From NCBI GenBank assembly GCA_023228285.1, contig JALOBM010000003.1:1-64000 (forward strand): a stretch of 64,000 nucleotides of DNA, in the 5' to 3' direction. Within the stretch, counting starts at the first letter, position 1. Each line of letters starts with the position of its first letter. Of this stretch, positions 1-7,294 are shown in pieces. The notes beneath the pieces were generated by a model that made no database searches, had not been told where the DNA came from, and saw only the letters and a list, made by a program, of their open reading frames with translations. The position numbers and the translations under genes were made by a program. This DNA comes from Candidatus Cloacimonadota bacterium. Its GTDB lineage: Bacteria > Cloacimonadota > Cloacimonadia > Cloacimonadales > Cloacimonadaceae.

Positions 1-185
1 TAAATTCCCAACTCATTGTTTCTCAGGTTATTTGAGGACATTTTATATTCCTCAGTTCTTATACTCTATCTAAGGCCAAGCGACCAACTACATTTTTTTC
101 ATCTTCGTATCTCAGTCAAGGTCTTTTTCATAAATAGTCTACCTTGCTGTATCTCTGTCTCTTTGGATTAAAGAGTGCCGCAGTA
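1..185. other. Intergenic stretch, nothing recognised
   Basis: No reading frame with a ribosome binding site or recognisable protein was found here, and no RNA gene. The stretch is AT-rich and leads into the first copy of the dispersed hairpin repeat. It may belong to a gene or regulatory region lying mostly left of the window. Confidence 0.4.
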
Positions 186-248
186 GATATCATCGGGTTA
201 TCATCGAGTGAGCACTGGATGATAACGGCTTTATATCAGCTTCGGCAC
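186..248 (-). repeat. Dispersed hairpin repeat, copy 1
   Basis: Read on the minus strand this copy holds GTTATCATC, then cAGTG, a two-base loop CT, CACTc, then GATGATAAC. This is the most perfect inverted repeat of the six copies in the window. Outer arms with GATAT/ATATC flank it, preceded by GTGCCGAAGCTGATAT. The other copies are near 7041, 15177, 27889, 39318 and 50687. It lies beyond the terminator of the hcp operon. Confidence 0.8.
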
Positions 249-273
249 TGCTTGAAGCAAGGAGGAAGATAGC

Positions 274-309
274 ACGCAGATGACGCAGATCAAACGGATT
301 GACGCAGAT
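274..309 (+). repeat. Three short direct repeats ACGCAGAT
   Basis: The octamer ACGCAGAT occurs three times, at 274, 283 and 302, in non-coding DNA downstream of hcp. The copies are two and eleven bases apart. The function is unknown. It may be a decayed tandem repeat or a protein-binding cluster. Confidence 0.5.
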
Positions 310-393
310 TTCTATATAGTATCGCCCTCTGGGCTGAGGTGTCCACCTGTACGTTTTCGCATCGGCGATCGCCGAATCGCCGTCAAATCCGCG

Positions 394-424
394 AAAAATG
401 AAGGCAGGAGAACATCCTGCCTTC
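394..424 (-). terminator. Rho-independent terminator of the hcp operon
   Basis: On the minus strand the stem GAAGGCAGGA / TCCTGCCTTC closes a five-base loop and is followed by ATTTTT. It starts 20 bases after the hcp stop codon, in the right orientation to end the tetR-cupin-hcp transcript. Confidence 0.85.
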
Positions 425-443
425 GAGTGAGTTTTAGAATCTA

Positions 444-2096
444 TCAACCTGCCATCATGGCTGCGATATCATCATCGGGATTTGTAATTTGTTTCAGGCC
501 AAAGGTATCGATGATCACTTTGGCAACTGCGGGGGACAGGAAACCTGGCAGAGTGGGCCCTATCTGGATATTCTTGAAACCTAGATACAAGAGTGCAAGT
601 AATACTGCCACAGCTTTCTGCTCGTACCAGCCAAGATCAAAGGATAGTGGAAGCTTGTTCACATCATCCAGACCAAAGGCTTCTTTCAGCTTCAGGGCAA
701 TTACTGCCAGAGAATAGGAGTCGTTGCACTGTCCAGCATCGAGGATGCGCGGGATGCCGCCGATGTCACCCAGATTGAGCTTGATATAGCGGTACTTTGC
801 GCAACCGGCAGTGAGGATAACAGTATCCTTCGGAAGCTTCTCTGCTACTTCAGTAAAATATTTGCGGCTCGGCATCCGGCCATCGCAACCCGCCATTACC
901 ACAAAACGCTTGATTGCACCGGATTTTACCGCTTCGATAACCTTGTCCGCCAAAGACAATACTGTAGCATGGGCAAATCCGCCAACGATCTCGCCGGTTT
1001 CGATCTCTTTGGGAGCCTGACATTTTAGCGCAGCTTCAATAACCGGACTGAAGTCCTTTGGCTTGCCGTCTTTCCGATCCGCAATGTGAATTGCTCCGGG
1101 ATATCCCGTCATACCTGTGGTGAACATTCTGTGCAGATAGGTGTTCTCCTTACGCAAAGGTACAATGCAGTTTGTGGTCATCAGGATAGCTCCGTTGAAG
1201 TTTTCAAAATCCTCCAACTGATGCCACCAGGATGAGCCGTAGTTGCCATGAAAATGCTTGTATTTCTTGAAGGCAGGATAGTAGTTTGCCGGCAGCATTT
1301 CGCTGTGAGTGTAGATATCCACTCCCTTGCCTTCGGTCTGGATCAACAGTTCTTCGAAGTCTTTCAGGTCGTGTCCGGAGACCAGAATACCGGGTTTTTT
1401 GCCGACACCGATATTTACGTGGGTAGGTTCGGGATTGCCATAGGTGCTGGTGTTTGCTTCATCCAGCTTTGCCATTACTTTCACGGCGTTTTCACCGGTC
1501 TTCAATACCATTGCTACCAACTGATCGGCACTCAGGCTGTCATCGATGGTGGCGGCAAGACCTTCCATGATAAATTTGTTTACATCATCATCCATAAAAC
1601 CCAGCATTGCGGCATGATCGCCATAAGCGGAAATGCCTTTCAGACCGTAGGTGATGGTTTCGCGAAGGCTGCGAATATCTTCTTTTTCAGTTCTCAACAC
1701 ACCCACTTTGGCGGCAAATTCGGGATACTGATCCTTTGTGATCTTGAAAGTGGCAGCTTCCGGGCAGCTTCCGCATTTGTCGCCGATGAGGGCGCATAGT
1801 TCATCTTTGCGTTTGTCTCTGAGTGCCAAAGCTTTGTCGATAAGAGCAGTGATAACGCTCTCGTCGAAGTTTGCATTGGTGATGGTGGTAAACAGGCCTT
1901 GCATCACGAACAAAGCGTCTTCAGGATAGTATCTGCCTTCCTGGACAAGTTTGTGATCCACGTGTGCCAGGCCCCTGAGGCTGTAAATAAGAAGGTCCAT
2001 CATGTGTGCCAGAGTTTCTGGCTTTCCGCATACGCCTCGCATGGTGCAACCCATGTTGCGGGCGGTTTCTTGGCATTGGTAACAGAACATGCTCAT
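444..2096 (-). CDS. hcp: Hybrid cluster protein (Hcp, hydroxylamine reductase family)
   Basis: Cytoplasmic iron-sulfur enzyme of 550 residues, the usual class I length. The family was long described as a hydroxylamine reductase; later work supports NO reductase activity or protein S-nitrosylation in nitrosative stress. The N-terminal cysteine motif begins at C5 ([13 protein letters not shown], then a further Cys five residues on). This spacing marks class I proteins of anaerobes. The hybrid-cluster ligands are visible in order: GHDLKD (His), THSEML (Glu), [18 protein letters not shown] (the persulfide Cys region), [17 protein letters not shown] and the final GWYEQKA segment. It is the last gene of a minus-strand operon behind a cupin gene, a broken ferredoxin-like gene and a TetR regulator, and is followed by a clear terminator. 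TetR control is inferred from the operator at 3391-3410. Confidence 0.97.
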   Translation of the reverse strand: MSMFCYQCQETARNMGCTMRGVCGKPETLAHMMDLLIYSLRGLAHVDHKLVQEGRYYPEDALFVMQGLFTTITNANFDESVITALIDKALALRDKRKDELCALIGDKCGSCPEAATFKITKDQYPEFAAKVGVLRTEKEDIRSLRETITYGLKGISAYGDHAAMLGFMDDDVNKFIMEGLAATIDDSLSADQLVAMVLKTGENAVKVMAKLDEANTSTYGNPEPTHVNIGVGKKPGILVSGHDLKDFEELLIQTEGKGVDIYTHSEMLPANYYPAFKKYKHFHGNYGSSWWHQLEDFENFNGAILMTTNCIVPLRKENTYLHRMFTTGMTGYPGAIHIADRKDGKPKDFSPVIEAALKCQAPKEIETGEIVGGFAHATVLSLADKVIEAVKSGAIKRFVVMAGCDGRMPSRKYFTEVAEKLPKDTVILTAGCAKYRYIKLNLGDIGGIPRILDAGQCNDSYSLAVIALKLKEAFGLDDVNKLPLSFDLGWYEQKAVAVLLALLYLGFKNIQIGPTLPGFLSPAVAKVIIDTFGLKQITNPDDDIAAMMAG

Positions 2097-2119
2097 GTTT
2101 GTTTCTCCTATGTGTTTTA

Positions 2120-2437
2120 TTATGGTTTTGGCATCTTTACTACGAGGATGCGCATCACACTGTCACCCTCATTGGTTACGGCATGGGGAATATCTTTGGG
2201 GCTGTCGATAATGGTGCCCGCAGGGAAGGTATTGGTCTCTTCACCGATAGTAACGGTTGCGTTGCCTTCGATTACGTAAAAAGCTACATTAACAGGGGTT
2301 TTATGAGCCTTAAGGTGTGCTTTGGGCTCAAATTCGATGTGTACGATCTCTCCTTCAGGTTGGCTGTAAAGTTTTGTACCGACCATACCCGTGGCATTGA
2401 GTACGGGAGGGATATTCTTGTAAAACCTGCTTTCCAT
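2120..2437 (-). CDS. Small cupin-domain protein
   Basis: Single-domain cupin of 105 residues. The conserved cupin barrel is seen in the sequence [20 protein letters not shown], then [17 protein letters not shown], and the second motif around [19 protein letters not shown]. Histidines in HLKAH and IPHAV are candidate metal ligands. The start is the ATG at 2437, eight bases after AAGGAG. It lies 23 bases upstream of hcp and 10 bases after the broken ferredoxin-like gene, so it is probably co-transcribed with both. Small cupins are common partners of hcp in anaerobes, but their role is not settled; metal or small-molecule sensing is a guess. No signal peptide, so cytoplasmic. Confidence 0.85.
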   Translation of the reverse strand: MESRFYKNIPPVLNATGMVGTKLYSQPEGEIVHIEFEPKAHLKAHKTPVNVAFYVIEGNATVTIGEETNTFPAGTIIDSPKDIPHAVTNEGDSVMRILVVKMPKP

Positions 2438-2447
2438 CTACTTCTCC

Positions 2448-2781
2448 TTAGATTATCTTTCCATCTACACTGATGATGTTTACCTTTACAAAGTGCATCT
2501 TGCCCGCACGCTCCAGAGCTTTCTGCAAGAGTATCTCCGTGCCGCCGCAACCGGGAACTTCCATCCTCACGATGGTAACGCTCCTAATCTCATGCAAAGT
2601 AAATATCTGCGCCAGTTTATCGATGTACCTCTCCACATCCTGATCCAGTTTGGGACAAAATGTAATAACAATCTTACCCTTCAGAAAACGGCGGTGGAAA
2701 TCGCCAAAAGCATAGGGTACACAATCTGCTGAAATCAACAGATCAGCTTTCTTCGTCGATTTTGATAATCTGTCGCTTCAT
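2448..2781 (-). pseudogene. Internally deleted 4Fe-4S ferredoxin-like protein gene
   Basis: A full-length relative, commonly found next to hcp and a cupin gene, has two ferredoxin-type clusters followed by a segment with ADLL-ADC, FH-LKGK, CPKLD and MEVPCCGG. Here an intact start (ATG at 2781, overlapping the tetR stop as ATGA) reads MKRQIIKIDEES and hits TGA at 2743-2745. In another frame the sequence resumes at ADLLISADCVPYAFGDFH and runs through LKGK, FCPKLD and MEVPGCGG to a stop at 2448. All cluster-binding cysteines of the N-terminal half are missing, so roughly 150 codons appear deleted with a frameshift at the junction. The C-terminal piece has only a TTG start without a ribosome binding site. 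It is probably non-functional, unless this is an assembly error. Confidence 0.75.
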
Positions 2782-3368
2782 TTCTGTACCTCTATTAGTT
2801 TTATTATTGTATTCAAAAGAGATCTCCCTTCTTCCACCAAATCGAAAGCATGTTTACTCATATTCCACTGGCTTACTAACAAACGCATGGAACCTACTAC
2901 CATCCGGAAAATGTGAAGTGGATTCAATTCGGAGCAAATCAAGCCCATACTTTGCCCTTCACGAATGTATCCCATTACTTCATTACGATGGATGTGCATA
3001 ATGGAGAGCAATTGCTCCTCAAATGAATGATCGTTCTTAAATAGCTCTTCACTAAACATCACCATGGCCAAATCAGGATCCCGGGTGAAAAGTTTGTAGC
3101 GGTCCATTACGAAGTGACTTAGCTTTTCCAGGGGATTCAGGTTTTGGCTATTTATACGATGGATTACAGAGCAGGATATGTCTTCAAAGTAACAGAGGAT
3201 CATTGTAACTAGCTCTTTCTTGCTGCTGAAATGGCGATACAAAGCAGCGTCGCTAATGCCGATGCTCTTCGCCAGGTTCTTAGTAGTGAGCTTTTCATAG
3301 CCCTGCTGTGCAATCACGCGGATGGCAGCCTGTAGTATTTCCATTTGTCTTGAAGTAATATCCATCAT
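2778..3368 (-). CDS. TetR-family transcriptional regulator
   Basis: DNA-binding repressor of 196 residues, typical for the family. The N-terminal helix-turn-helix is clear: ILQAAIRVIAQQGYEKLTT, NLAKSIGISDAALYRHFSSK, KELVTMIL. The rest is a helical ligand-binding domain with no recognisable ligand. I chose the ATG at 3368 because AAGGAAG lies just upstream and because a longer frame up to 3545 would run through the promoter and a 20-bp palindrome. Its stop overlaps the start of the broken ferredoxin-like gene (ATGA), so it is the first gene of the hcp operon and probably regulates itself and hcp. The inducer (nitrosative or redox signal) is inferred only from the target genes. Confidence 0.92.
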   Translation of the reverse strand: MMDITSRQMEILQAAIRVIAQQGYEKLTTKNLAKSIGISDAALYRHFSSKKELVTMILCYFEDISCSVIHRINSQNLNPLEKLSHFVMDRYKLFTRDPDLAMVMFSEELFKNDHSFEEQLLSIMHIHRNEVMGYIREGQSMGLICSELNPLHIFRMVVGSMRLLVSQWNMSKHAFDLVEEGRSLLNTIIKLIEVQK

Positions 3369-3390
3369 ATCTTCCTTAGTATTGGCGCAC

Positions 3391-3410
3391 GTAAGTAAGC
3401 GCTCACTAAC
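3391..3410 (-). promoter_or_regulatory. Palindromic operator for the TetR regulator
   Basis: GTAAGTAAGCGCTCACTAAC matches its own reverse complement at 16 of 20 positions, with a central AGCGCT. The size and symmetry are typical of TetR-family operators. It lies between the predicted -10 element (3412-3417) and the tetR start codon, so bound repressor would cover the transcription start. Confidence 0.75.
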
Positions 3411-3411
3411 T

Positions 3412-3439
3412 AATCTAACTGATCCCACTTTTGGAGCAA
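3412..3439 (-). promoter_or_regulatory. Candidate promoter of the tetR-cupin-hcp operon
   Basis: On the minus strand TTGCTC (3434-3439) and TAGATT (3412-3417) are 16 bases apart. The match to the sigma-70 consensus is moderate, but the position directly upstream of the palindromic operator supports it. Confidence 0.5.
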
Positions 3440-3795
3440 GTTCTTTTTTCTGATTAAGCGCAATTAGGGTCTGGATGTCCCTGAAATTGCTTGCTATTTG
3501 TTTGAAAGCAAAGAACTTGTCGTCTCGGAGAAAAATGTGTGTCATTCACTCTATCCGTTTATTTCGGTTATGCAAGAAATCGTAAAATAGGATGGATAAG
3601 GTGAATGCCTCTTGAGAAGATATTTGTAGCTGATATGTGTAAGGATATCAACAGTGCATCGTGTGTAGTATAAAGAAATGCCTTGTCAATAAAAGCATAA
3701 TAAAAGATTCTGTCTATAGAAAGAATAAAGTGAAGAGAGGATAGAAGATCAAGCACCAACGCAGGTTTTGGAAAATTGCAAAAACGCAATACAGC

Positions 3796-4143
3796 GTGAG
3801 AGACGATAATCCTTTTGTGGCTTATCTGAAGGGGGCTATTCAAATAGCCTTGCTGTGTACTGCTTTTTTTCTCCTTTTAATCCAGTATGGCAGCCAATCA
3901 GATTATTCCAAAGCGGGAACTAAGAACGGAAATTATGTTACTTTCGAATCGAGTTATACTGACGAACCGGTGTCTTTGCCCACATCCAAATCTTCCGGAA
4001 CGTTATCGAACAAAAGAGATATACTCACTCCTCTCTTCGGCTTTATTCCACGTTATGTGGCGATAATGAGCTTCGTGATAGTATTCGTAATTTCCTGCGG
4101 TGTTGTCTATATGTATCTGCGGATTTCTGGTCTCTTGCGTTAG
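3796..4143 (+). CDS. Small membrane protein, unknown function
   Basis: A 115-residue frame with two hydrophobic segments: AIQIALLCTAFFLLLIQYGS near residues 14-33 and a second one, AIMSFVIVFVISCGVVYMYL, near 88-107. The polar stretch between them would lie on one side of the membrane. The start is a GTG at 3796 with no good ribosome binding site, so the N-terminus is uncertain; the frame stays open back to 3745. Its stop overlaps that of the convergent metalloprotease gene by four bases. I recognise no family. It could be a real small inner-membrane protein; the two clean membrane helices are the main support. Confidence 0.5.
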   Translation: MRDDNPFVAYLKGAIQIALLCTAFFLLLIQYGSQSDYSKAGTKNGNYVTFESSYTDEPVSLPTSKSSGTLSNKRDILTPLFGFIPRYVAIMSFVIVFVISCGVVYMYLRISGLLR

Positions 4144-6809
4144 TAACCTATTCCTAAGATCAAATCCACAGCAGTTTCGCCTTCTTTTGTTTTACTAAAG
4201 CGCACCCCGGCCGTACTGAATCCGGAAAAAGCAGCACCGATCTCCGCAATCAACTCCAGGCCATAGGAGTATTGTTCTGGAACTATGGTCTCGTCCTGGG
4301 GCACAGCAAGATCGTAAAAGATTCCCAAATTGATGTCTTCCAGGTAAATCTGCGGATTCCACATACCTTCCCGAATCTTGAGCAAGGGGGTATAAAGGGT
4401 ATTGCGCAAAGTAGCCCCTTTGTTCGCAGCCATTTCTTTGCTGTATCCGCGTAAAGAGTAAAATACGTCGTCCGAATCTGCGTCTGGATCGTAGGCAAGA
4501 TTCAGAGTACTGTTCAATTCAGCCGGGGCAAACAACTTCTGCCGGACAGCGAACTGTCCCTGCCAACCGGTACGGTATCTGCTATCCAGGCTTAAATCAT
4601 CAAATTCCATATACAGAGTATTGCGGATTCCCGCCTGCCCGCTAGCCCAGGAAAAGCTTTGACTGATGAAAGGATATGCCATATAGCTGTCGAACTGATC
4701 TCTGGCCTTTAGCCCCAAGCCCGCATTAATGCTGTTGAGCCCGTAATTCTGACGCTGGAATAGCGAGATGGAGTTATTCAGAGTAATGCTGATATCCTCA
4801 TCGGAGCTGATGATCAGATCCTGATTTAGGGGGCTGAAGACACGGCTGCCAATAGAGAGATCGCCAATTACTGTCTTGCGTTGGGAGTCGTACACAGCCT
4901 GAAGTTGCCACATGGGAACATCTCCCACTGCATCCATACCTACCAGAACTGCTCCGATAGACAGGGAGTCCGCGGTTCCTTCGATGATGGGTAAACGCAA
5001 TACCCGCGGATTGATCATGTGAAAGATGTTTTGGCAGTAATCTCCCTGATAGATGGAGCTGCCATCAAAGAGAGTGCTTTGGCCGCTAAACTTGCCTTTG
5101 GCAAAGGGTGGAACAGGTTTTTTTACGACCGGGCGTCGGATTTCCTTGAGGTTTACACTTGCTTGATACACGTCCATCCCCCCGGCATTGGGTGAGAGAT
5201 AATACATGGTGTCAGAATCCGGAAATACAGGGTTTTTCAGGTAGTCATCGCTATACAGGCTGTATGTCCGCTTACTGTTCAGATCCAGAATGTAGCCTTT
5301 CAATTGGTCGTTTAAGGTTTCATTATAATGCAACTGACCGTCTTGAGCGCGTAACAAAATGTGCGCTCCAGGCCCGCTTACAATAAGGATCAGCTTGCCC
5401 TGCTCCAGGGCGTATATATCGCTATTGCTCCAATAAGCTTTTGCATTCAGGTAGATCAGGCCGTTCATCAGGGAAATGGAGTGGATCAGCTCTTCGCCAT
5501 CATACAGGACTCTTTTGCTCCTTGAAGCGGGATCGAAATTGAAGAGGACAGAGCCTCGATACAAGGGCTTGTCTTCCGCGATCAGTAAACTTCCGTCCGC
5601 TTGGGGCAAGAATGCCCTCACCCTGCCTTCATAAAGGATTCTGCTGCCATAACCTTCTTTCAACAGAATCTGAGTGATGGCACCATAACCGTCGTTTTCC
5701 TTATTGGCAAAGCCCCGCTTATATTCATTGCGGCTATAAAATATCCTATCTCCCAGAATGTGATAAGCTGCTGGGAAATCTGTGGCTTGATTAAGGATGG
5801 TTTCTGGCTTTGTATTGGGATTGCCAAGATCAATACGCATGAGTTTGTAGCTGGAGAATGAAGATCCGGGGCCGGTCTTTACCTGATGTCGGTGAGTGTA
5901 GTACAGTGCACCCTGGTGATATTTCAGATTGTCTTTTTCCCATCCATCCTTCGTGATCTGCTTGCGCTCGATGTTCTTCACGCGAGCTTTTTCGCTGGCC
6001 TGCCAATCGTTCCACAAGTTTTGTAAAGGGACTCCATAAGCATTGTTGAAAGCGGGATCCAAAGCCAAAGCAGGAGTTATCATGTTTGTGTATGCCTCCA
6101 TTTTGGAGGAGTTATCTTTATACAGGGCGGCGAACTTATCCTCCCCGTAGGTCTCTGCTAGATACCGATGAAAGCTGCCACCAAACACATAATAGTGAGC
6201 CAGAGGAGTATCCTTAGAATAATAGGAGGCTTTGGTGCGAGAGGGTAATTTGTCTTCGCGAGCCAAAGCGGAGATCAGAGCGGAGTAGTATGCACTGTTC
6301 ATCCTGCCGCTATAGTCGGAAAGCTTGGATTCGCCATAGACGGTGATGCCTTCCGTCATCCACATGGGCTGATACATCTGCACATAAAAGAGGTTGCCGA
6401 AAATTGTACGCAAGATGGAAGGAAGTCCGGATTCGTGAGTCAGTTGCAGCTGATGGATATATTCATGTGGAGCCACGATCTGAAACCAGTCCTCACCGTA
6501 AGAAAGCTCATCATTGGTGGGTGGATACATATAGAGACCAATCAGATTGCCGGTCGGGCTGGCAAAGCCATTAACCAGGTTGCCCATGTCTTCCAGCTTG
6601 ATTGCAGCACGGGGATAAGTGTTTCCGGTTAGTTGCTCCAAGCGGGGACGGTAGTACTCGATTACCTGCAGTACCTGGAGGGCTTCATCTTCCATCCCGG
6701 GGTGGTAATAGACCATGAAGTTGTCGTTTGCCAGGGTCTTCACTTCGCAAAATAGGAAGCTTGAGACAGAATAAAACACAAGAATAAATAACGCTTTAAT
6801 GATTTTCAT
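4140..6809 (-). CDS. Secreted HExxH metalloprotease with probable beta-propeller and outer-membrane barrel
   Basis: An 889-residue protein with a signal peptide (MKIIKALFILVFYSVSSFLF). A zinc-binding motif HEYIH lies at residues 115-119, with a likely third ligand Glu153 in MTEGITVYGES. This resembles the gluzincin arrangement (HExxH plus NEGxA-like motif) of M1-type peptidases. The middle (about 270-600) carries repeated beta-rich blades with motifs such as DGSLLIAED, which suggests a propeller. The last 300 residues alternate polar and hydrophobic residues and end in an aromatic residue (LGIGY), as expected for a barrel. I start at the ATG at 6809 because the frame upstream runs through a good promoter. 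Substrate unknown; exported cell-surface proteolysis is inferred. Confidence 0.75.
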   Translation of the reverse strand: MKIIKALFILVFYSVSSFLFCEVKTLANDNFMVYYHPGMEDEALQVLQVIEYYRPRLEQLTGNTYPRAAIKLEDMGNLVNGFASPTGNLIGLYMYPPTNDELSYGEDWFQIVAPHEYIHQLQLTHESGLPSILRTIFGNLFYVQMYQPMWMTEGITVYGESKLSDYSGRMNSAYYSALISALAREDKLPSRTKASYYSKDTPLAHYYVFGGSFHRYLAETYGEDKFAALYKDNSSKMEAYTNMITPALALDPAFNNAYGVPLQNLWNDWQASEKARVKNIERKQITKDGWEKDNLKYHQGALYYTHRHQVKTGPGSSFSSYKLMRIDLGNPNTKPETILNQATDFPAAYHILGDRIFYSRNEYKRGFANKENDGYGAITQILLKEGYGSRILYEGRVRAFLPQADGSLLIAEDKPLYRGSVLFNFDPASRSKRVLYDGEELIHSISLMNGLIYLNAKAYWSNSDIYALEQGKLILIVSGPGAHILLRAQDGQLHYNETLNDQLKGYILDLNSKRTYSLYSDDYLKNPVFPDSDTMYYLSPNAGGMDVYQASVNLKEIRRPVVKKPVPPFAKGKFSGQSTLFDGSSIYQGDYCQNIFHMINPRVLRLPIIEGTADSLSIGAVLVGMDAVGDVPMWQLQAVYDSQRKTVIGDLSIGSRVFSPLNQDLIISSDEDISITLNNSISLFQRQNYGLNSINAGLGLKARDQFDSYMAYPFISQSFSWASGQAGIRNTLYMEFDDLSLDSRYRTGWQGQFAVRQKLFAPAELNSTLNLAYDPDADSDDVFYSLRGYSKEMAANKGATLRNTLYTPLLKIREGMWNPQIYLEDINLGIFYDLAVPQDETIVPEQYSYGLELIAEIGAAFSGFSTAGVRFSKTKEGETAVDLILGIGY

Positions 6810-6834
6810 ATTCTGGATCCCAATTATTTTGCTC

Positions 6835-6862
6835 AATATAGAATGGTTGATAAATCGGTCAA
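6835..6862 (-). promoter_or_regulatory. Promoter of the metalloprotease gene
   Basis: On the minus strand TTGACC (6857-6862) and TATATT (6835-6840) are 16 bases apart, a strong sigma-70-like match. It lies 25 bases upstream of the chosen ATG at 6809 and argues against a more upstream start. Confidence 0.65.
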
Positions 6863-6939
6863 GAGAATTCCGTGCTCCTTCTTTCACAGCATCAGGTGGA
6901 TGTATCATCAACTCATCGCCTACCAGTTCGATAGGTATG

Positions 6940-7221
6940 CTAGTGCTATGTCAAGCTTGGTGTGGTTATCTCTGTATTGCCACTGCAATCGAAGGGAGTT
7001 TTGAATCACTCTCCTCTTTCCCTTTGTTCGATGCAGTGATGAAGCTGATATCAAGGCGTTATCATCCTGTGCTCACTCGATGATTACCCGATAATATCAG
7101 GTTCAAGTATCGATAACTCAGAGGGGGAATGAAGCTTTTGAATCGTCGGCAGAAGTATCTGCCAAAATGGAGTTTGGCAGCACAGTAGCAAAACGACATT
7201 CGTACCCTGACGAGTCACTAG
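6940..7221 (-). mobile_element. MITE-like element of about 282 bp, copy A
   Basis: Bounded by CTAGTG at 6940 and CACTAG ending at 7221. Reversed, it is similar along nearly its whole length to 39202-39480: both share CTAGTGACTC, CAGATACTTCTGCCGA, TTATCGATACTTGAACCTGA and the terminal CACTAG. The hairpin repeat copy 2 lies inside it. It has no coding capacity, so it would need a transposase supplied from elsewhere. It sits between the terminator of the large C25 gene and the promoter of the metalloprotease gene. Confidence 0.65.
7041..7105 (+). repeat. Dispersed hairpin repeat, copy 2
   Basis: GAAGCTGATAT, then GTTATCATC, GTG-CT-CAC and GATGATTAC, then a degenerate outer arm ending in ATATC. 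One base of the right arm differs from the best copy. It is embedded in the 282-bp element at 6940-7221. Confidence 0.75.
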
Positions 7222-7230
7222 ATCCCATAT

Positions 7231-7268
7231 AAAAGAGCCGGGATATCCTACTCTGGGGAAATCCCGGC
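7231..7268 (-). terminator. Rho-independent terminator of the 1811-residue C25 protein gene
   Basis: On the minus strand the stem GCCGGGAT (7261-7268) / ATCCCGGC (7237-7244) is followed by TCTTTTATA. It lies 26 bases past the stop codon of the C25 gene. Confidence 0.85.
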
Positions 7269-7294
7269 GAATGTATGAAGGTAGTGTTATCAGT

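Noticed and set aside
280-717. A 145-residue plus-strand frame
   Set aside because: It overlaps a terminator, non-coding repeats and the end of hcp; no ribosome binding site.
1248-1799. A 183-residue plus-strand frame inside hcp
   Set aside because: It is antisense to the well-supported hcp gene, has no recognisable domain and owes its length to codon usage of hcp.
2448-2738. A complete 96-residue protein from the ferredoxin-like remnant
   Set aside because: It would need a TTG start without a ribosome binding site and lacks the N-terminal cluster domains that its relatives carry.
3369-3545. N-terminal extension of the TetR frame by 59 residues
   Set aside because: It runs through a promoter and a palindromic operator and does not belong to the TetR fold; AAGGAAG marks ATG 3368.
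3568-3843. A 91-residue minus-strand frame
   Set aside because: No known domain or ribosome binding site; overlaps the start of the plus-strand membrane protein and looks like chance.
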